DNA of 42,608 bases from an uncultured Eubacteriales bacterium (GCA_905205195.1 CAJLCS010000007.1:1-42608); one strand, 5' to 3'; shown: positions 16,308-24,491, counted from the stretch's first letter. Notes: a model not told the origin generated them from the sequence alone. A program made the numbers and translations.

Positions 16308-16336
16308 ATCGTACCATTGAAAAATCCGGCTGTCAA
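16308..16336 (-). promoter_or_regulatory. Promoter of the MGH1-like hydrolase gene
   Basis: Minus strand TTGACA (16331-16336), a 17-bp spacer, and TACGAT (16308-16313). Confidence 0.75.
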
Positions 16337-16362
16337 GAGGCAGATTCCCCGATTTGACGCAA

Positions 16363-16422
16363 ATTTTACACCCGACTTCTTTTCGATTTTACAAATCGGG
16401 TGTATAGTAAATTTGTAAAATC
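16363..16422. promoter_or_regulatory. Overlapping inverted repeats upstream of the HAD gene (putative operator)
   Basis: GATTTTACAAAT (16385-16396) and ATTTGTAAAATC (16411-16422) form a perfect 12-bp inverted repeat around TATAGT (16403-16408), a likely -10. A second inverted repeat, ACACCCGA (16368-16375) with TCGGGTGT (16396-16403), overlaps it. ATTTTACA also recurs directly at 16363 and 16386. No good -35 was found, as expected for a regulated promoter. Confidence 0.6.
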
Positions 16423-16443
16423 AGAAAGGAAAGAAGGAATGTT

Positions 16444-17235
16444 ATGGAAGAATTGAGAAAGAAAAAGGGATTTATCTGCGATATGGACGGCGTGATCTAC
16501 CATGGCAACAAGCTGCTGCCGGGCGTGAAGGAATTTGTGGACTGGCTGTACCGGGAGGAAAAGAATTTTCTGTTCCTGACCAACGCCTCCGAGCGCTCGC
16601 CCAAGGAGTTGCAGCAAAAGCTGAAGCGGATGGGGCTGGAGGTGGACGAAAGCCACTTCTACACCAGCGCACTGGCCACCGCCCGGTTCCTCAGCAGTCA
16701 GGCGCCGGGATGCAGCGCCTACGTCATCGGCGGTGCCGGTCTGATTATGGCTCTCCACGACGAGGGTATCACCATGAATGATGTGGACCCGGATTACGTT
16801 ATCATCGGCGAGGGCAACACCTATAATTACGAGAACATTCTCAAGGCGGTGCGTCTGGTGCTGCGGGGCGCCAAGCTCATCGGCACCAACAGCGATCTGA
16901 CCGGTCCCTCGGAGGACGGCATCATCCCCGCCTGCCGGGCCATGATCGCCCCCATCGAAATGGCCACGGGCCAGTCGGCCTACTTTGTAGGCAAGCCCAA
17001 TCCACTGATGATGCGGACGGGGCTGCGGATTCTGGGCGTTCACTCGGAGGACGCGGTGATGATCGGCGACCGGATGGATACGGACATCGTGGCCGGCATC
17101 GAAACAGGCCTGGACACCGTGCTGGTGCTTTCTGGCGTGACGGATCGGAACGAAATCAAGAAATTCCCCTACCGCCCCCGTCTGGTGCTGAACGGTGTGG
17201 GCGATATTCCGCCGAAGGCGGGCGAAAGCGAATAA
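16444..17235 (+). CDS. HAD-superfamily IIA phosphatase (NagD-like)
   Basis: 263 residues of the NagD/AraL/PGPase branch. Motif I is ICDMDGVIYHG (nucleophile Asp13, acid/base Asp15), motif II FLTNASERS, then the C2-type cap, the substrate-loop FVGKPNP with motif III Lys, and motif IV MIGDRMDTDI. Such enzymes dephosphorylate small phosphates (UMP/GMP, sugar phosphates, phosphoglycolate). ATG is preceded by GAAAGGAAAGAAGG. The putative operator just upstream suggests that the gene responds to a specific signal, unlike a housekeeping phosphatase. Confidence 0.92.
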   Translation: MEELRKKKGFICDMDGVIYHGNKLLPGVKEFVDWLYREEKNFLFLTNASERSPKELQQKLKRMGLEVDESHFYTSALATARFLSSQAPGCSAYVIGGAGLIMALHDEGITMNDVDPDYVIIGEGNTYNYENILKAVRLVLRGAKLIGTNSDLTGPSEDGIIPACRAMIAPIEMATGQSAYFVGKPNPLMMRTGLRILGVHSEDAVMIGDRMDTDIVAGIETGLDTVLVLSGVTDRNEIKKFPYRPRLVLNGVGDIPPKAGESE

Positions 17236-17240
17236 ATTCC

Positions 17241-17262
17241 GGCCGGGCAGCCGGCCTTTTTT
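17241..17262 (+). terminator. Terminator of the HAD gene
   Basis: GGCCGG (17241-17246), GCAG loop, CCGGCC (17251-17256), then six T. Confidence 0.88.
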
Positions 17263-17689
17263 ATCCGGTGACCCGGCGCAGGCACCACCCCGCCAGCGCC
17301 CCCAGCAGATTCAGAATCCAGTCATCCACGTCGAAGGTGCCCCGGAGGGTCAGCAGCTGAGCCGTTTCCAGCAGGAAAATCAGCAGCGCCGTCCGCCAGA
17401 GAAAACGCCACGGTTTTCTCATCCCGGGAAACACCCCGGGGGCCAGCCACCCGAAGGGCGCAAACAGCGCCAGATTGCCGAACAGCTGGGCGGCGGCATA
17501 CCGCCACATCCAGGTCCCCGCCCGATGGCGCAGCAGCCACAGATACCCCCGGATGGAGGACAGCGGCACCAGACTCCAGGCCATCCGGCCCACATAGCCG
17601 GTGCCGTCGTTGCAGGGGCGGCAGAACAGCAGCGCCGCCACCGCCATCAGATAGGCGGCAAAAAGAAATCGTTGACCCCGGCCGGACAA
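17261..17689 (-). CDS. VanZ-like membrane protein
   Basis: About 142 residues with four hydrophobic segments and the VanZ pattern: YLMAVAALLFCRPC, SLVPLSSIRGY, QLFGNLALFAPFGWLAPG (N-L-x-F-x-P-F-G core), LLIFLLETAQLLTLRGTFDVDDWILNLLGALAG (the E-x-x-Q and D-x-x-D-x-x-x-N signature). VanZ confers slight teicoplanin resistance in enterococci; the role of chromosomal homologues is unknown. A TTG at 17689 preceded by GGAGG is preferred over ATG at 17737, which has no ribosome site. It converges with the HAD gene; the stops nearly touch. Confidence 0.82.
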   Translation of the reverse strand: MSGRGQRFLFAAYLMAVAALLFCRPCNDGTGYVGRMAWSLVPLSSIRGYLWLLRHRAGTWMWRYAAAQLFGNLALFAPFGWLAPGVFPGMRKPWRFLWRTALLIFLLETAQLLTLRGTFDVDDWILNLLGALAGWCLRRVTG

Positions 17690-17744
17690 AGCGGCACCTC
17701 CCTCCCGGCTACGCCTGTATTTCACCCATTCTATCATAAAGAGT

Positions 17745-17777
17745 GCGCGGACACACACCTTTTGTGCGTGTCCGCGC
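17745..17777. terminator. Hairpin after the downstream SGNH hydrolase gene
   Basis: GCGCGGACAC (17745-17754) pairs with GTGTCCGCGC (17768-17777). It follows the stop of the minus-strand SGNH gene. The better T-run is on the plus strand, so efficiency for the minus-strand gene is uncertain. Confidence 0.55.
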
Positions 17778-17783
17778 TTTTCT

Positions 17784-18362
17784 TTAATCGTTTTCCAGCT
17801 GCTGCCGGATGGCCTGTGCCACCGCCCGGCCCAACACCTCCCGCCCGACGGCGGAGGGGTGAATCAGGTCGTCGCAGAGCAGCGTCCCGATCTCCGGCTG
17901 CACCACGCTCCACAGGTCGTTCACCGGAATGCCCAGCTCCGCCATCAGCGCCTTGGCCGCGTCGTTGTAGCGCACAATGTCGGCGTTCCGCATTTGCTGC
18001 GGCGGCGCCAGCCGCTCCTTGTCCGGATGTACCGGCGTGGTGGTGGCAAAAATCACCTTGGCGCCGGTTTTACGAAGCTCCCGGGCAATGATCCGCAGGT
18101 CGTACAGATACCGGTCCAGCGGGGTGAAGCACCCCTCCTCCCCGCAGACAATGGCCGTGTCCCACAGTCCGTTGTTCCAGTGGATTACCTCCGGCGTGGG
18201 GAAGGTGGGCAGCCAGTGGCGCAGACTGTTGCGCGTATAGGCCGCAAAGCGGCAGTTTTCGTCCGGCGCGCTGACGTGAATTTCAGGCCCCAGCGCTTCC
18301 CGGACGGCCTCCTGATAGAACATCCGGATGGAATCCCCCAGCAGTAAAACCTCGTGCTTCAT
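17784..18362 (-). CDS. SGNH/GDSL hydrolase paired with the large glycoside hydrolase
   Basis: 192 residues, cytoplasmic. Block I is VLLLGDSIRM with Ser11; WNNGLWD carries the oxyanion Asn/Gly; the catalytic Asp165 and His168 are in CDDLIHPS. Its ATG overlaps the stop of the glycoside hydrolase gene by four bases (ATGA), so it is translationally coupled to it. The pairing suggests that it removes acetyl or other acyl groups from the same oligosaccharide. It is a different branch from the SGNH protein at 8497. Confidence 0.85.
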   Translation of the reverse strand: MKHEVLLLGDSIRMFYQEAVREALGPEIHVSAPDENCRFAAYTRNSLRHWLPTFPTPEVIHWNNGLWDTAIVCGEEGCFTPLDRYLYDLRIIARELRKTGAKVIFATTTPVHPDKERLAPPQQMRNADIVRYNDAAKALMAELGIPVNDLWSVVQPEIGTLLCDDLIHPSAVGREVLGRAVAQAIRQQLEND

Positions 18363-21268
18363 TTCGTTTCTCCTTTGATTCTGATTTGCAGCCGCAGCGG
18401 CGGTCCGAAGGCCGCCCGTTCCAGCGCCTCCGCCCGGAAGGTCAGCAGGCCGGAAGCTTGCAGGTCCAGCTCTCCTTCCGCAACGCCGTCCTTCAGATAG
18501 GCTGTGTCCCCGGTCAGCCGCAGCAGCGGCCCGGCGGAGGTCCGGATCACTACATCACCGGCCCGCACCGCCGCCTGTCCCGCCAGCCAAAGTGCCTGCC
18601 CCAGATTGGCGGCAACCACCCGGACCCGGTATCGGCCGGAGGCCAGCATCACCGTGTCGCCGTCCTCCGCGTCGATCCGGCCGGACGGCCCTTCCAGCGT
18701 CACCCGGGGCAGCAGCGCATTCAGATACGCCAGCGCCCCGCCGCCGTGATACGGTGCGCCGCCCCGCAGCGTCAGCGGGGTATTCGCCGACGTGGTCCCG
18801 GTGCCGGGGGTGGCGAAGGCGAAGCCTGTCCCCGTTTTCTCCGCCCGGAGGGCAGCCCGGCTGCCCGGGCCGTATTCCCGGTCGTCTAACCGGGGCGTAC
18901 CGGACAGCATGGCCCGGTCCCAGGCGAATTTGCTGAAGGTGCCCTTGCCGTACACAATATGGCACCAGCCGGACGGGTCCCCTTCCGGGTCCACCGTCAC
19001 CATCTCCCCCGCGGGCATGGCCTGCCGGGTGCCGGTCATCCACGGACCGATGGCGGCATATTCCGTCATGGCAGGCCGGGGCGTGCCATCCGGGTTTACA
19101 TAACCCGCATCACTGTGCTCCGTAAAGCGGAAACCGCCGGCGTAGAACCACGGGAAGCTGCCCTTGACATCGCACAGCCGGAACATCCGGTTCATCTGAG
19201 CCTGATAGGCCCGCTGATCCTCCAGCCGCCGGGGCAGGGGCCGGTTTCCCTCCCCGTCCCACAGAAGCGGCGTGCCCACCGCCAGGCCGCTCATGCCCGG
19301 CAGACTGATGCCGTATTCCACCCAGGTTACCGGCTTGCCGCCGCTGACGAAGGATGCCGCCTGATACAGCGCCGCCGACGCGGCAAAGCCCGCCTCGTCG
19401 CAGGTAAAGGAATAGGCCTCCAGGCACAGAAAATCCATGTATTTGGCCGCCGCCGACAAAAACACGTTGGGCGTATTGTCGCTGAGGTGCCCCATCCGGT
19501 TGGTGTAGAGATGGTTGGAATCCACCTGCTTCATAGCCCGGATGGCCTTCTCCCACTTCCGGCAGACCAGATCCTCCAGAAAGCGGCTGTAGGCCCCCAT
19601 CTCCGTCCGGCTTGCCCCGGGATCCGTAAATCCGGCGGCTGCGGGGCAGTCCAGCGGGCCGTCCTCCGATGTCGGCAGGCCGAAATCCGCCCGGGCCGCC
19701 GAGAGAGAGCCGTACTGTGCCTCCAGCCAGGCATTCCACGCCGGACGCCACCGGGGACCGTAGAAATCCGCGCAGAAATTCCCGCCGGATTCCCAGAAAA
19801 TGTCGTGGGCCATCAGCACCGGGTCGTCCGCCAGCCCGGTCCGGGCCATCAGCTCCCGGAAGGCCGCCTCCTGAAAGTACAGAGGATTGGTGATGTTGCA
19901 GAAGCTCATCATCACCTTCAGCCCGTGGCGCGCGCAGCGGCAGAAGAAATCCTTCAGCGGCTGGACCAACGCGTCAAAGGTATTGCCGTCGATCCGGATG
20001 GACACGGCGTTCATGCCCAGCCGCTCCAGATAGGTCAGATCCTTTTCCACCTCGGCAGGGATATAGTCCGACCGGTCGAAGGCCCCCCGCCAGTAGTCGT
20101 TCAGTTCCTGACTCACATGATACAGCGGCCAGTAGTTGATACCGTAGGGGTACCAGCGTTTCCCGCCGCAGTAAAAATTTCCGTCCCGGACCCGGACGAA
20201 GGCATCGGCGTCCCGGGTATGGCGGCCCGCCGTTACAAAAAGCTCCCCTTCCGTCCGGTCGATCCGCGTTTCCCCGGACCACAGCTCCGTCACCACCCGG
20301 TAGCTGCCCTCCGGCAGCGGCGGAAGGGTCTCCCGGAGCACCGTTTCGTTCTGGGGCGCCGCCAGCACCTCGTAGTCCCGCTGCACCGCTTCTCCGATGC
20401 GAATCCGGACCCGCAGCGGCAGATGGTCCCGGGCGGCGCTGAGGATTCTGGCCCCCACCACCGTTTCCTTCTCCGGTTCCGACACATAGTCCGCCGCGCC
20501 GCCCTCCATCAGGAACACGCCCCGGCCAAGGGCCGCCATCATGTCGCAGACCAGGGGCAGGCCGCCCCGGGTGAGGATCTCCGGCAGCGGCATGCCTACC
20601 ACTGCCGCCACGCTGCCCCGGGTGATGGGCGACACGTTGCCCAGCCGGGTCCCGGAGGTGGCCACCAGATGGCCCAGCGTGTCCGTCAGCATGAAAAACG
20701 CCGCCGCGCCCCGGTTGGCTCCGTCCCGGCCGTCTCCCTTTTCCGCTTCGGCCACGGACAGCATCCGGCAACGCCGGGTGCCGGAAAAATCGCCGCCGTC
20801 GGGCCGGGGGCTGGGGCAAATCACATCCGCCCCGGCGCCGTCCAGCGACGCGGACGTGACGCACTGGGGCAACGTCCGGATCGCTTCGCAGCCGGAAACC
20901 CGATAGGTTTTGTATAGCGGGCTGACGCCCTCCAGCACCATGGCCGGTCTGGTGATGTCCGTCAGGCCGAACAGCGGCCCGCCCATCAGAAACAGCCGCC
21001 CGTTCTGGGTCAGGTACCGTTCCAGCGCCGGGCCGCAGTCCTCCGGCAGCGCCGCCCCGTCGCACACGATCGTCACGCTGGCGATCCGTTCTCCCCCCAG
21101 CTGCCGGAAGTACTCCGGCGTGACGGGATGGACGTGCCAGCCCTGCTCCTCCAGCGCCCGGGTCAGTGCCAGGATGTCCTTGTTTTCAACGCCGCAGGTC
21201 AGCAGGGCCGCGCTGCGGTCATAATCCGCCACCGCCTCGGCGATGGCGCGGTTTTCGTTTTCCGTCAT
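18359..21268 (-). CDS. Large glycoside hydrolase of the GH-A TIM-barrel type (GH42-like catalytic domain)
   Basis: 969 residues, no signal peptide, so it acts on imported oligosaccharides. Residues 1 to about 300 form a glutamine-amidotransferase-like domain (RLFLMGGPLFGLTD); about 300-370 a beta domain. The TIM barrel begins at YPYGINYWP. Candidate catalytic residues are E493 in FWESGGNF and E651 in TWVEYGIS; GPRWRPAWNAWLEAQYGSL between them resembles GH42. The C-terminal 200 residues are beta-rich. The order of N-terminal and barrel domains is not that of ordinary GH42, so the family is uncertain. The start follows GGAGGGAAAAAC. Probably activated by the divergent AraC regulator. Confidence 0.75.
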   Translation of the reverse strand: MTENENRAIAEAVADYDRSAALLTCGVENKDILALTRALEEQGWHVHPVTPEYFRQLGGERIASVTIVCDGAALPEDCGPALERYLTQNGRLFLMGGPLFGLTDITRPAMVLEGVSPLYKTYRVSGCEAIRTLPQCVTSASLDGAGADVICPSPRPDGGDFSGTRRCRMLSVAEAEKGDGRDGANRGAAAFFMLTDTLGHLVATSGTRLGNVSPITRGSVAAVVGMPLPEILTRGGLPLVCDMMAALGRGVFLMEGGAADYVSEPEKETVVGARILSAARDHLPLRVRIRIGEAVQRDYEVLAAPQNETVLRETLPPLPEGSYRVVTELWSGETRIDRTEGELFVTAGRHTRDADAFVRVRDGNFYCGGKRWYPYGINYWPLYHVSQELNDYWRGAFDRSDYIPAEVEKDLTYLERLGMNAVSIRIDGNTFDALVQPLKDFFCRCARHGLKVMMSFCNITNPLYFQEAAFRELMARTGLADDPVLMAHDIFWESGGNFCADFYGPRWRPAWNAWLEAQYGSLSAARADFGLPTSEDGPLDCPAAAGFTDPGASRTEMGAYSRFLEDLVCRKWEKAIRAMKQVDSNHLYTNRMGHLSDNTPNVFLSAAAKYMDFLCLEAYSFTCDEAGFAASAALYQAASFVSGGKPVTWVEYGISLPGMSGLAVGTPLLWDGEGNRPLPRRLEDQRAYQAQMNRMFRLCDVKGSFPWFYAGGFRFTEHSDAGYVNPDGTPRPAMTEYAAIGPWMTGTRQAMPAGEMVTVDPEGDPSGWCHIVYGKGTFSKFAWDRAMLSGTPRLDDREYGPGSRAALRAEKTGTGFAFATPGTGTTSANTPLTLRGGAPYHGGGALAYLNALLPRVTLEGPSGRIDAEDGDTVMLASGRYRVRVVAANLGQALWLAGQAAVRAGDVVIRTSAGPLLRLTGDTAYLKDGVAEGELDLQASGLLTFRAEALERAAFGPPLRLQIRIKGETK

Positions 21269-21291
21269 GTTTTTCCCTCCGTTCCGGTCTG

Positions 21292-21320
21292 ATGATACCA
21301 GACGGCCGGGCGCAAATCCA
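21292..21320 (-). promoter_or_regulatory. Candidate activator-dependent promoter of the glycoside hydrolase gene
   Basis: Minus strand -10 TATCAT (21292-21297), a 17-bp spacer, and a poor -35, TGGATT (21315-21320). The weak -35 abuts the 21-bp-period repeat and fits an activator-dependent promoter. Confidence 0.5.
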
Positions 21321-21355
21321 TGGACAAAATCGGAGAATGCTTGTACAAAATCGGA
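21321..21355. promoter_or_regulatory. Putative AraC operator: 14-bp direct repeat, 21-bp period
   Basis: TGGACAAAATCGGA (21321-21334) and TGTACAAAATCGGA (21342-21355) match at 13 of 14 positions and start exactly 21 bp apart. They lie between the divergent AraC gene and the glycoside hydrolase gene. Confidence 0.78.
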
Positions 21356-21372
21356 CATCCGGGAATCCCGCA

Positions 21373-21401
21373 TTGCACCCAGACGCGGACTATGGTAAAA
21401 T
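21373..21401 (+). promoter_or_regulatory. Promoter of the AraC gene at 21427
   Basis: TTGCAC (21373-21378), a 17-bp spacer, and TAAAAT (21396-21401). Confidence 0.72.
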
Positions 21402-21426
21402 AGCAGAAAAGAAAGGGGGCACGCCT

Positions 21427-22203
21427 GTGGAGCGGCAGCAAACCCTTCAGCTTCAGCTGGTCCGCTGCTTTCAGCGGGTAAATGTGGACGCGGAATACCG
21501 CTGCGACAAGCGGGATGCCGACGGACTGGTCTATTATCTGCACGGCGGGCAGCATTTTGATTTTCCCGGCACCTCGCTGGAAGGCGCCGCCGGGGAGGCG
21601 CTCTATCTGCCCTTCGGCGGTCACTATCATAACCGCCTGCTGATGCCGGACACCACCTATTATCAGCTGGATTTTCTGGTCTGGCAGGACGGTGCGCCCC
21701 GTCCGCTGCTGTCCGGCCCGGAAAAAGCGGACAGCCGACAGGCCGCCGCCATCGGCGCACTGCTGGGCCAGCTGGTGCTGGACTGCGCCGAGGTGGGCGA
21801 ACACCGGCCCTTTTCCCGGTTTGCCACCCTGTGCCGCCTGCTGGACCTGCTCACCGAGCGGCAGACCGAGCAGGCCATCGCCGACCGGATCTACGGCAGC
21901 GTCCGCTATCTGCAAACCCACTACCGGGAAAATACGCCCATGGAGCAGGTGGCCGCCCTGTCCTCCACCTGCGTTTCCAATCTGGAACGGCTGTTCCGCC
22001 GGTACTACGGCATGACCCCGGGCCAGTACCGCAACAATCTTCGGATCAATCAGTCCAAAAACCTGCTTTTGTCCGGATGCAGCCCGGAAACCACCGCGCT
22101 GGAGGTGGGCTTTTCCGATGTTTTTTACTTTTCCAAAATGTTCCGGCGCATCACCGGCATGACGCCCGGCGAATTTCAGCGCCGCAACCGTAATTGGGAC
22201 TGA
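21427..22203 (+). CDS. AraC-family transcriptional regulator
   Basis: 258 residues. The N-terminal half is a cupin-like sensor (ALYLPFGGHYHNRLLMPDTTYYQLDF). The C-terminal 100 residues hold two helix-turn-helix motifs: MEQVAALSSTCVSNLERLFRRYYGMTP and ETTALEVGFSDVFYFSKMFRRITGMTPGEF. GTG at 21427 is the start because AAAGGGGG precedes it. The frame is open upstream but crosses the promoter. Divergent from the glycoside hydrolase-SGNH operon, which it is likely to activate in response to a sugar. Confidence 0.9.
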   Translation: MERQQTLQLQLVRCFQRVNVDAEYRCDKRDADGLVYYLHGGQHFDFPGTSLEGAAGEALYLPFGGHYHNRLLMPDTTYYQLDFLVWQDGAPRPLLSGPEKADSRQAAAIGALLGQLVLDCAEVGEHRPFSRFATLCRLLDLLTERQTEQAIADRIYGSVRYLQTHYRENTPMEQVAALSSTCVSNLERLFRRYYGMTPGQYRNNLRINQSKNLLLSGCSPETTALEVGFSDVFYFSKMFRRITGMTPGEFQRRNRNWD

Positions 22204-22210
22204 CACACGC

Positions 22211-22238
22211 GCCCCCTGCGGATTTTTCCGCAGGGGGC
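22211..22238. terminator. Hairpin between convergent AraC and FAD oxidoreductase genes
   Basis: A perfect 12-bp stem, GCCCCCTGCGGA (22211-22222) with 22227-22238, and TTTT loop. T-runs on either side are weak. Confidence 0.65.
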
Positions 22239-22253
22239 ATTTGCAATTGCACG

Positions 22254-23531
22254 TCAGCGTGGCTCCTGGGCCTGAATCTCCGCCGGATTCACGTCCCTGG
22301 AGCGGATGCCCTGCCGGGCAGCCAGCGCCGCCGCCGTTCCGGCGGCCCAGCCGCTGCCGATGCAGATGGGCATCACCCGGAAATTGGAGTGGGCCATATG
22401 GGTGCCGGACAGGTTCCGCCCGGACAGCAGCAGCCCGTCTACCGCCTGCGGCACCAGACAGCCGTAGGGGACGGTATAGCCGTTCTGCTGGGTAAAATGA
22501 TGCTGGCAGCCGGTGACATCCAGCCCGGAACCGGTCAGATTATGCACGTCAAAGTTGAAGTGGGCGCCGTAAACCACCCAGTCCGGAAACTGGCGGGCTT
22601 CCAGAATGTCCTGCTCCGTCAGCGTCTGCACCCCCGCAAAATGTCGGGTCTCCCGCACGCCGATCAACGATGCCGTCTCCAGCAGATAGCAGTGGGCATA
22701 GCCGGGAACGTAGTCCCGCAGAAACTGCACAATCGGCAGCAGCTGCCGGCGGCATTCCAGCTCCGCCCGGGTCAGGTCGGCGGCGTCGGTGCCGTCGATG
22801 CCGATCACATTGGTCATATTGCAGGTCACCACGCCGGGAATGGGCGACCGGTACAGCAGCACATGACCAGCAGGCGGCGGCAGCAGCTTTTTGGCCAGCG
22901 CCTGCAGCTCGCCCTTTTCCGTGGGCACCAGCGTCTCGAAGGAGCCGGGGAACACTGCCTGCGCCATATCGACCCCCGCCACCTTGAACATCAGCGTGGC
23001 CGGCTGCATCCGGTGGTCCTCCTCCCGGCCCAGGCAGAATGCCGCACCGGCCCGCCATGCCACGTCGCCGTCGCCGGTGGCGTCCACCACCACGTCGGCC
23101 AGAAAGGCCTCCCGGCCGCCTTTGCTTTCGCAGATCACGCCGCAGACCCGGTTTTCTTCCATGATGACGTCGCTGACGAAGGTATACAGCCGCAGCGTCA
23201 CCCCCGCCTCCTCCAGCATCTCCAGATAGGTCAGCGTCAGCAGCTCCGGGTCAATGGCCACCTGATACGGCTCCCGGTCAAAGGGATTCTTTTCCGCCGC
23301 CCGGCGGAGAATCTCCCAGTACAGCTGGTTGCCCACCGTGCCCGTAAAATGGCTCATCAGGCCGCTGGTGGAAATGCCGCCCACCCGGCCGGCGCTTTCC
23401 AGCAGCAGCACCCGGGCGCCCATCCGCCCTGCGGCAACGGCCGCGCCGATTCCGGCAGGGCCGGACCCCGCCACAATCACGTCAAAGGTACCTGCCACCG
23501 GCAGCGTGCGTGCTTTTTCCGTGTAAGTCAT
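22254..23531 (-). CDS. FAD-dependent oxidoreductase (FAD_oxidored family)
   Basis: 425 residues. FAD-binding motif DVIVAGSGPAGIGAAVAAGRMGARVLLLE near residue 17, then GGISTSGLMSHF, VVVDATGDGDVAWRAGA, and a C-terminal LLLSGRNLSGTHMAHSNFRVMP with GSGWAAGTAAALA. The latter motifs are typical of the FAD-dependent group often annotated near sugar genes. Substrate unknown. It is a lone gene, divergent from a PocR-AraC regulator and with that regulator's presumed site next to its -35, so it is probably induced by a small molecule. Start ATG at 23531 after GGGAGA; the frame is open upstream but lies within the regulator gene on the other strand. Confidence 0.85.
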   Translation of the reverse strand: MTYTEKARTLPVAGTFDVIVAGSGPAGIGAAVAAGRMGARVLLLESAGRVGGISTSGLMSHFTGTVGNQLYWEILRRAAEKNPFDREPYQVAIDPELLTLTYLEMLEEAGVTLRLYTFVSDVIMEENRVCGVICESKGGREAFLADVVVDATGDGDVAWRAGAAFCLGREEDHRMQPATLMFKVAGVDMAQAVFPGSFETLVPTEKGELQALAKKLLPPPAGHVLLYRSPIPGVVTCNMTNVIGIDGTDAADLTRAELECRRQLLPIVQFLRDYVPGYAHCYLLETASLIGVRETRHFAGVQTLTEQDILEARQFPDWVVYGAHFNFDVHNLTGSGLDVTGCQHHFTQQNGYTVPYGCLVPQAVDGLLLSGRNLSGTHMAHSNFRVMPICIGSGWAAGTAAALAARQGIRSRDVNPAEIQAQEPR

Positions 23532-23562
23532 CTTGACAGTCTCCCGTTTCTTTGATACACTC

Positions 23563-23591
23563 AGATTAGCACAGGACATACGAATACGCAA
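23563..23591 (-). promoter_or_regulatory. Promoter of the FAD oxidoreductase gene
   Basis: Minus strand TTGCGT (23586-23591), a 17-bp spacer, and TAATCT (23563-23568) with a TGC extension. The direct repeat operator begins five bases beyond the -35. Confidence 0.75.
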
Positions 23592-23596
23592 CGGCA

Positions 23597-23628
23597 TTTG
23601 TGCACGATACCTGTAATTTTGTGCACGA
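23597..23628. promoter_or_regulatory. Putative AraC operator: 11-bp perfect direct repeat, 21-bp period
   Basis: TTTGTGCACGA at 23597-23607 and again at 23618-23628, exactly 21 bp apart. Each copy holds the palindrome GTGCAC. It sits immediately upstream of the FAD gene promoter and just before the regulator's own start. Confidence 0.82.
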
Positions 23629-23642
23629 AAGGAAGGACACCC

Positions 23643-24491
23643 GTGGACATCATTCAGGCCATCGACGATTACATCCTCTATCTGCGGCGCAAGGCAAATC
23701 TGCGCGTCACCCTGCATCCCATGGTGGCGGAGCCGGTGATTGCCCCCACGGCGCTGCTCCGGTTCAACATTCACGAGCCGCCCTACTGCATTTATCTCAA
23801 GACCTACCCCCAGGCCCATCGCCACTGCGTCGAGCGGCAGGGGAAAATTCTGGAACGCTGCCGGGGCGGCTCCTTCTGCGGCACCTGCTTTGCCGGGGTG
23901 CGGGAATTTGTCTACCCAGTCAGCGGCAACGGGAAGCTGCTGGGGTTTATCAGCGTCAGCGGCTACCGGACAGAACACGAAGCGTCCTATCTGGAGCGGG
24001 TTTCCCGGGATTACGACATTCCGGAGGATCTGCTGCGAAGCGCTTACGAGACGCTGCGCCCCGCGCTGCCCCCCAAGAAGGAAATTGACACGCTGCTCCA
24101 TCCCTTGTGCGCCATGCTGGAACTGGCCTATTCCCAGAAGGCCGCCCCCGTCACCGGCGCCGCCGACCTGATGGTGCAGATTCTGTGGTATCTCCACATT
24201 CACCACACGGAGCGCATCACGTCCCAGGAGCTGTGCCGTGTTTTTTCGTGCAGCCGCTCCTATCTGGCCCACACCTTCAAGGCCCGCACCGGCCAGAGCC
24301 TGCCGGAATACCTCAACACCCTGCGGATGGAGGACGCCCGGCACCTTCTGGCCGATTCCACACTGGACATTGCGGAAATTGCCTACGCCGTGGGCTTTGA
24401 GGACCGGAACTACTTTACTCTCCAGTTCCGCAAGGCTACCGGCTGCTCTCCCCGGGCCTATCGCCAGAATGTGAAAAATGCTCCGCCCTGA
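23643..24491 (+). CDS. PocR-domain AraC-family regulator
   Basis: 282 residues. Residues about 20-165 look like a PocR sensor (Cys-rich CVERQGKILERCRGGSFCGTCFAG, then REFVYPVSGNGKLLGFISVSGY). The C-terminal AraC domain has HTH1 SQELCRVFSCSRSYLAHTFKARTGQSL and HTH2 IAEIAYAVGFEDRNYFTLQFRKATGCSP. GTG at 23643 follows GAAAGGAAGG. PocR domains bind small diols or sugars in known regulators; here the ligand is unknown. Divergent from the FAD oxidoreductase gene. Confidence 0.88.
   Translation: MDIIQAIDDYILYLRRKANLRVTLHPMVAEPVIAPTALLRFNIHEPPYCIYLKTYPQAHRHCVERQGKILERCRGGSFCGTCFAGVREFVYPVSGNGKLLGFISVSGYRTEHEASYLERVSRDYDIPEDLLRSAYETLRPALPPKKEIDTLLHPLCAMLELAYSQKAAPVTGAADLMVQILWYLHIHHTERITSQELCRVFSCSRSYLAHTFKARTGQSLPEYLNTLRMEDARHLLADSTLDIAEIAYAVGFEDRNYFTLQFRKATGCSPRAYRQNVKNAPP

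Noticed and set aside
17689..17758. Upstream ATG and GTG starts for the VanZ gene
   Set aside because: They lie in or next to the hairpin at 17745-17777 and lack a ribosome site; the TTG at 17689 has GGAGG at good spacing.
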